From the NCBI RefSeq assembly GCF_000259235.1, contig NC_017733.1:186001-250000 (forward strand): a DNA stretch of 64,000 nt, in the 5' to 3' direction. Shown here piece after piece: positions 59,401 through 64,000 of the stretch. The notes beneath the pieces are model-generated. The model was not told the DNA's origin and did no database searches. It saw only the letters and a list, made by a program, of their open reading frames with translations. A program made the translations under genes and the position numbers. The stretch is from Helicobacter pylori_CU (GTDB lineage Bacteria > Campylobacterota > Campylobacteria > Campylobacterales > Helicobacteraceae). How positions within the stretch are numbered: the first letter of the stretch is position 1; each line of letters starts with the position of its first letter.

Positions 59401-60879
59401 ATGGAATTGAATCAACCACCACTCCCTACAGAAATTGATGATGACGCTTATCATAAGCCGAGTTTTAATGACTTGGGCTTAAAAGAATCGGTTTTAAAAT
59501 CCGTTTATGAAGCCGGCTTCACTTCCCCAAGCCCCATTCAAGAAAAGGCCATTCCGGCTGTTTTGCAAGGCCGAGATGTCATCGCGCAAGCCCAAACAGG
59601 CACAGGAAAAACCGCCGCTTTCGCTCTGCCCATTATCAACAACCTTAAAAACAACCACACCATAGAGGCCTTAGTGATCACGCCCACCAGAGAATTAGCC
59701 ATGCAAATTAGCGATGAGATTTTTAAATTGGGCAAACATACCAGGACTAAAACCGTGTGCGTGTATGGAGGGCAGAGCGTTAAAAAACAATGCGAATTTA
59801 TTAAGAAAAACCCCCAAGTGATGATCGCTACACCAGGAAGATTGTTGGATCATTTAAAAAACGAACGCATCCATAAATTTGTGCCTAAAGTGGTCGTTTT
59901 AGATGAAAGCGATGAAATGCTGGATATGGGGTTTTTAGACGATATTGAAGAGATTTTTGACTACCTCCCTAGCGAAGCACAGATTTTGCTTTTTTCAGCC
60001 ACGATGCCAGAGCCGATTAAAAGACTAGCGGATAAGATTTTAGAAAACCCTATTAAAATCCATATCGCTCCTTCTAATATCACTAACACCGACATCACCC
60101 AACGCTTTTATGTGATCAATGAGCATGAGAGGGCCGAAGCGATCATGCGCCTTTTAGACACCCAAGCGCCCAAAAAAAGCATCGTTTTCACGCGCACTAA
60201 AAAAGAAGCCGATGAATTGCACCAATTCCTTGCTTCTAAAAATTACAAAAGCACCGCCTTGCATGGGGATATGGATCAAAGGGATCGGCGTGCTTCTATC
60301 ATGGCGTTTAAAAAAAATGATGCTGATGTGTTAGTGGCTACAGATGTAGCGAGCCGTGGGCTAGACATTAGCGGTGTAAGCCATGTGTTTAATTACCATT
60401 TGCCCCTAAATACCGAGAGCTATATCCATCGCATCGGGAGAACCGGAAGAGCGGGCAAAAAAGGCATGGCGATCACTTTAGTAACGCCCTTAGAATACAA
60501 AGAGCTTTTACGCATGCAAAAAGAAATTGATTCAGAGATTGAACTTTTTGAAATCCCCACCATTAACGAAAATCAGATCATCAAAACCTTGCATGACGCT
60601 AAAGTGTCTGAAGGGATCATCAGCCTTTATGAACAGCTTACCGAAATTTTTGAGCCGTCTCAATTGGTTTTAAAACTTTTGAGTTTGCAGTTTGAAACCA
60701 GCAAAATCGGCTTGAACCAGCAAGAAATTGATGCGATTCAAAACCCTAAAGAGAAAACGCCAAAACCCTCTAACAAAAAAACGCACCCGCATGAGCCAGC
60801 GCGTTCTTTCAAAAAGGGTCAGCACAGAGACAGACACCCTAAAACGAACCATTATTCTAAAAAACCCAAACGCCGTTAA
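59401..60879 (+). CDS. rhpA: DEAD-box RNA helicase RhpA
   Basis: The sole DEAD-box helicase known in H. pylori, partner of RNase J in the minimal RNA degradosome. The 492 residues start at ATG 59401. The Q motif is FTSPSPIQEKAIP, motif I AQTGTGKTA (near 65), motif II DESD (near 169; Ser replaces the usual Ala), motif III SAT, motif V ATDVASRGLD and motif VI HRIGRTGRAG. A basic low-complexity tail (KTHPHEPARSFKKGQHR) probably binds RNA. Confidence 0.95.
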   Translation: MELNQPPLPTEIDDDAYHKPSFNDLGLKESVLKSVYEAGFTSPSPIQEKAIPAVLQGRDVIAQAQTGTGKTAAFALPIINNLKNNHTIEALVITPTRELAMQISDEIFKLGKHTRTKTVCVYGGQSVKKQCEFIKKNPQVMIATPGRLLDHLKNERIHKFVPKVVVLDESDEMLDMGFLDDIEEIFDYLPSEAQILLFSATMPEPIKRLADKILENPIKIHIAPSNITNTDITQRFYVINEHERAEAIMRLLDTQAPKKSIVFTRTKKEADELHQFLASKNYKSTALHGDMDQRDRRASIMAFKKNDADVLVATDVASRGLDISGVSHVFNYHLPLNTESYIHRIGRTGRAGKKGMAITLVTPLEYKELLRMQKEIDSEIELFEIPTINENQIIKTLHDAKVSEGIISLYEQLTEIFEPSQLVLKLLSLQFETSKIGLNQQEIDAIQNPKEKTPKPSNKKTHPHEPARSFKKGQHRDRHPKTNHYSKKPKRR

Positions 60880-60899
60880 AATATTTAAAAAGGAAATTC

Positions 60900-61988
60900 A
60901 TGCCCATTGATTTGAACGAACATTTAAAAAAGAAAAATCCTCAAAGAGAAAACCCCACGCCTAATACGCCTAATAATGGGGGGCGTTTCATTCCGCCGTC
61001 TAACTCTTTTAATTCCAAAAAACTATCGGTTTTAATCGTTATTGTCCTTTTGGGCGTTATCGCTTTTTTGGCCAAGCCTTTTGAAGTGATTAGCTCAGGA
61101 GAAATTGGCATTAAAATCACCGCCGGGAAATACGAACCCACCCCCTTACAGCCGGGAATCCACTTTTTTGTGCCTATCATTCAAGACATTCTCATTGTAG
61201 ATACAAGGATCAGGAATATCAATTTTTCACGCACCGAAGACATGGGCGTGGCGGGTAAAAACCAAGGGATTTTTAGAAATGACGCTATTAATGTGATGGA
61301 TAGCAGGGGTTTGACCGTTTCTATTGAACTCACCGTGCAATACCGCCTAAACCCCCAAACCACCCCCCAAACGATCGCTACTTATGGCTTGTCTTGGGAG
61401 CAAAAAATCATCAACCCTGTGGTGCGCGATGTGGTGCGCTCTGTCGTGGGGCGCTATCCGGCTGAAGATTTACCCATTAAGCGCAATGAAATCGCCGCTC
61501 TTATTAATAGCGGTATCAATAAAGAAGTTTCTAAGCTCCCCAACACCCCTGTGGAATTAAGCTCTATCCAATTGAGAGAAATCGTCTTGCCCGCTAAGAT
61601 TAAAGAGCAAATTGAAAAAGTCCAAATCGCGCGCCAAGAATCAGAAAGGGTGAAATACGAGGTGGAGCGCTCTAAACAAGAAGCTCAAAAACAAGCCGCT
61701 CTGGCTAAAGGGGAAGCGGACGCTAACAGGATTAAGGCTCAGGGCGTGGCGGATGCGATCGTGATTGAGGCTAAGGCGAAATCTCAAGCCAATTTAAGCA
61801 TTTCGCAAAGCTTGAGCGACAAGCTTTTAAGGCTGCGCCAAATTGAAGTTCAAGGCCAGTTTAATGAAGCGTTAAAAACGAACAACAACGCTCAAATCAT
61901 GCTCACTCCAGGCGGGGCTGTGCCTAATATTTGGATTGACACTAAAAGCAAGGTTAAATCTAGTATTGCCGAGACTAAAGAGCCTTAA
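60900..61988 (+). CDS. SPFH/prohibitin-family membrane protein (HflC-like)
   Basis: A 362-residue protein with a basic cytoplasmic N-terminus, one membrane segment (SVLIVIVLLGVIAFLA, near 45) and then the SPFH domain (GEIGIKITAGKYEPTPLQPG, AIVIEAKAKSQAN). A long Lys/Glu/Gln/Ala-rich coiled coil follows (QEAQKQAALAKGEADANR). Such proteins form large membrane rings and can regulate the FtsH protease. It is 20 bases after rhpA and 6 before the next gene. Matches HP0248 by memory. Confidence 0.9.
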   Translation: MPIDLNEHLKKKNPQRENPTPNTPNNGGRFIPPSNSFNSKKLSVLIVIVLLGVIAFLAKPFEVISSGEIGIKITAGKYEPTPLQPGIHFFVPIIQDILIVDTRIRNINFSRTEDMGVAGKNQGIFRNDAINVMDSRGLTVSIELTVQYRLNPQTTPQTIATYGLSWEQKIINPVVRDVVRSVVGRYPAEDLPIKRNEIAALINSGINKEVSKLPNTPVELSSIQLREIVLPAKIKEQIEKVQIARQESERVKYEVERSKQEAQKQAALAKGEADANRIKAQGVADAIVIEAKAKSQANLSISQSLSDKLLRLRQIEVQGQFNEALKTNNNAQIMLTPGGAVPNIWIDTKSKVKSSIAETKEP

Positions 61989-61994
61989 AAACGC

Positions 61995-62534
61995 ATGGCG
62001 TCTCTTGCCTTTATCCAAGCTTTTTTGGAGTCTTTTAAGGGCTTTTTAAATCAAGCGACTTTAATTAGCGTTTTAATAGCGAGCGTTTTAATCCTTTTTT
62101 GCGCGATTTTGCTCCTTTTGGCTCTGCTTTTAAGAAACCGCATAGCTAGTTATATAGCAACAACAGCTTTTTTGGGCGCGTTTTTGAGCATGCCTTTTGT
62201 TTTGAAGGTTTTACTCACTCAAGCGATTTACCCCATAGAAACACGCATCTTACATGCTAACCCTTTAAGTTATAGCAACGCCTTTTCTTTGCAAGTGGGA
62301 GTCAAAAACCATTCCAAATTCAGTCTAAACAAATGCGTTTTACGCCTAGAAGTGCTTAAAAACTCTCACAATTTTGTAGAAGAGCATGCGTTTAAATGGT
62401 TTGTCAAAAAAAGCTATGAAAAAACCTTTAAAGAAAAGATTTTGCCTGAAGAATCCAAGGTTTTTTCATTCTTTATTGACAACTACCCTTATTCAAAAAC
62501 AGCCCCCTATCAAGTTTCTTTGTTTTGTTTATAG
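61995..62534 (+). CDS. Membrane protein of unknown function (DUF2393-like)
   Basis: A 179-residue protein with two N-terminal membrane segments (LISVLIASVLILFCAILLLLALL and ATTAFLGAFLSMPFVLKVLL) and then an extracytoplasmic beta-rich domain (NAFSLQVGVKNHSKFSLNKCVLRL). The layout resembles the epsilonproteobacterial DUF2393 family; I am not certain. It follows the SPFH gene by 6 bases and probably works with it or shares its transcript. Matches HP0249 by memory. Confidence 0.75.
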   Translation: MASLAFIQAFLESFKGFLNQATLISVLIASVLILFCAILLLLALLLRNRIASYIATTAFLGAFLSMPFVLKVLLTQAIYPIETRILHANPLSYSNAFSLQVGVKNHSKFSLNKCVLRLEVLKNSHNFVEEHAFKWFVKKSYEKTFKEKILPEESKVFSFFIDNYPYSKTAPYQVSLFCL

Positions 62535-62587
62535 AAAATGAAAAGATAACACCCATGCGTTTGAGTATTTTTTAAGAGCTAGCCCCT

Positions 62588-64000
62588 TTAAAGCCTGGAT
62601 TCCAACAAACGCTTCGTATAAGCATGCTTAGGGTTGTCAAACACTTCTTCAATAGCGCCCATTTCTACGACTTTCCCCTCACTCACCACTAACACCTTAT
62701 CGCAAAACGCTTTGATCACGTCTAAATCATGGCTGATAAACAAATAGCTCAGATCCTGCTTTTCTTGTAAATCCAACAACAATTCCAACACGCTTTTTTG
62801 AATGCTTTTGTCTAAAGCAGAAGTGGGCTCATCTAAAAGAATGATTTTAGGTTTTAAGGCAATCGCTCTAGCGATCGCTACTCTTTGGCGTTCCCCTCCA
62901 CTGAGCTCATAAGCGTAAAAGTTAAGCAATTCAGGGTTTAAACACACTTCTTCTAAACAAAGTTCAGCTAAATGGTGCCATTCTTCTTTGGAAGATTTAG
63001 GGTAAGCAAAGCGCAAAGCTTCTATTAAAATGCTTTGAATGCTTAAGCGAGGATTTAATGAAGCGTAAGGGTCTTGAAACACCATTTGCAAGATCTTGCG
63101 GTAGGGTTTGAACGCCTTAGAATTTAAAGGCCCCACGCTTTGGCCTAAAATCTTTTCTTCTCCGCTGTTTAAAGCGAGTTTTAAAAGCCCTAACGCCAAA
63201 GAGCTTTTCCCGCTCCCGCTTTCGCCAATGATGCCGATGTTTTCTTTGGCTTTGAGGGAAAAATTGACTGATGCGATAAGGGGCTTTTTTAAAGAAGGCC
63301 TAAAAAAGCGTTTTTGCAAGTAATAAACGCTAAAATCTTCCACCTCTAAAAGCGTTTCATCTAGCGCTTTTAAATTTTTAGCGGGCAAGTTTGAAGCTTG
63401 AATCAAGAGCTTTGAATATTCATGCTTGGGGTCATTAAAAAGCTCTTTAGTCAAATTGGTTTCTACTATCTCGCCTTTTTTTAGCACATAAACCCTATCG
63501 GCCAAGCGTTTGACCGCTTTTAAATCATGGCTAATGAATAAAAGAGCGATGTTTTTTTCCACACTCAATTGTTTGAGCAAGTCTAAAATCTGGTTTTGGA
63601 TTTGCGCATCTAGCGCGGTGGTAGGCTCATCGCAAATGAGCAGTTTGGGCGCATTAATAATGCCCATAGCGATACACACTCTTTGGCGTTGCCCTCCGCT
63701 CAATTCATAAGGGTAACGATCCAAAAACTTTTCATCTAATTGGACTTGTTTCATGGCGTTTAAAACTTTTTCTTTAAGGAGCGTTTTAGAAGCGTTTTTA
63801 TGGTGTAAAAAATAGGCTTCACTCATTTGCTTGCCGATTTTATGCAAGGGGTTTAGGCTGGATAGGGGGTCTTGAGCGATGTAAGCGATAATATTTCCCC
63901 TTAAATGCTGCATAAACGCTTCGCTTTCTTTTAAAAGGTTGGTTGTTTCAAACAGCACTTCGCCATTATGGGGCTTGAATCTAGGGTTTAAACGCATGAT
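62588..64000 (-). CDS. oppD: Fused OppD/OppF-type peptide ABC transporter ATPase (5' end outside window)
   Basis: Two ABC ATPase domains in one chain. The window holds 471 codons and the frame is still open at its edge. First domain: Q-loop YIAQDPLSSLNP, signature LSGGQRQRV, Walker B LLICDEPTTALD and the H-loop FISHDLKAV; its Walker A lies beyond 64000. Second domain: Walker A GESGSGKSSLALG, VFQDPYASLNP, signature LSGGERQRV, Walker B IILLDEPTSALD and FISHDLDVI. It would energise an oligopeptide or dipeptide importer, whose permease genes should follow outside the window. Matches HP0250 by memory (about 516 residues). Confidence 0.92.
   Translation of the reverse strand: MMRLNPRFKPHNGEVLFETTNLLKESEAFMQHLRGNIIAYIAQDPLSSLNPLHKIGKQMSEAYFLHHKNASKTLLKEKVLNAMKQVQLDEKFLDRYPYELSGGQRQRVCIAMGIINAPKLLICDEPTTALDAQIQNQILDLLKQLSVEKNIALLFISHDLKAVKRLADRVYVLKKGEIVETNLTKELFNDPKHEYSKLLIQASNLPAKNLKALDETLLEVEDFSVYYLQKRFFRPSLKKPLIASVNFSLKAKENIGIIGESGSGKSSLALGLLKLALNSGEEKILGQSVGPLNSKAFKPYRKILQMVFQDPYASLNPRLSIQSILIEALRFAYPKSSKEEWHHLAELCLEEVCLNPELLNFYAYELSGGERQRVAIARAIALKPKIILLDEPTSALDKSIQKSVLELLLDLQEKQDLSYLFISHDLDVIKAFCDKVLVVSEGKVVEMGAIEEVFDNPKHAYTKRLLESRL

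Overview
The window is a chromosomal segment of Helicobacter pylori. The sequence is AT-rich with frequent G or C homopolymers. It carries lineage-specific genes: two Hop outer-membrane proteins, a Hof protein, two Hcp Sel1-repeat proteins, napA, the Wolinella-type frdCAB operon and a fused MsrA-MsrB. Gene order agrees with my memory of strain 26695 from about HP0190 to HP0250. The strain itself cannot be named from sequence alone.

Layout. 1-4.1 kb (minus): fumarate reductase frdCAB and the start of a phospholipase-D-type lipoprotein. 4.2-11.4 kb (plus): tpiA-fabI-lpxD, metK, ndk, then a DUF177 protein, rpmF, plsX, fabH and a small secreted protein (lipid, LPS and ribosome supply). 11.4-15.6 kb: an accessory patch with a decayed membrane-protein gene, an intergenic repeat, a small exported protein and a 1019-residue OLD-type ATPase/TOPRIM protein. 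15.7-25.9 kb: mrp, a switched-off GT8 glycosyltransferase, hofA, htpG, hcpA, dapE and mnmG. 26-30.8 kb: a DASS transporter, cdsA, dxr and a glycosyltransferase broken by three frameshifts. 30.8-37.4 kb: a PEBP protein, an HTH protein, iscS-nifU, a frameshifted ribbon-helix-helix gene, radA and msrAB. 37.7-44 kb: a TauE permease, hopM, a SulP permease, tRNA-Asn and hopA. 44-50 kb: kdsB, the dsbK cluster and hcpE. 50-56.5 kb (minus): a tightly packed run of HP0242-like, HP0241-like, ispB, hemA, proS, hemC and a cytochrome c, with napA just upstream. 56.7-59.2 kb (minus): flgI, a FlgJ-like gene and flgS. 59.4-64 kb: the RNA helicase rhpA, an SPFH protein, a small membrane protein and the end of a fused OppD/OppF ATPase.

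Most of the window is ordinary core genome. The unusual parts lie between and within accessory genes. (1) A family of intergenic repeats, at least three good and two partial copies, always abuts a stop codon in the same relative orientation and carries G-runs able to form a G-quadruplex or a competing G/C hairpin. (2) Phase-variation machinery: an (AG)8 tract holding a GT8 gene off, a T17 tract beside its promoter, an A14 tract above hopM and a 15-bp repeat inside dapE. (3) Several decaying genes. (4) A large OLD-type protein that may be a phage-defence gene. (5) In the 726-bp gap before hcpE, a hydrophobic micro-ORF whose start codon touches a hairpin and which faces an orphan TATAAT promoter. 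This resembles a type I toxin-antitoxin layout but is unproven.

Limits: no alignments or database searches were possible. Family assignments come from motifs and recall. Promoters are called from -10 hexamers only, except the tRNA-Asn promoter.
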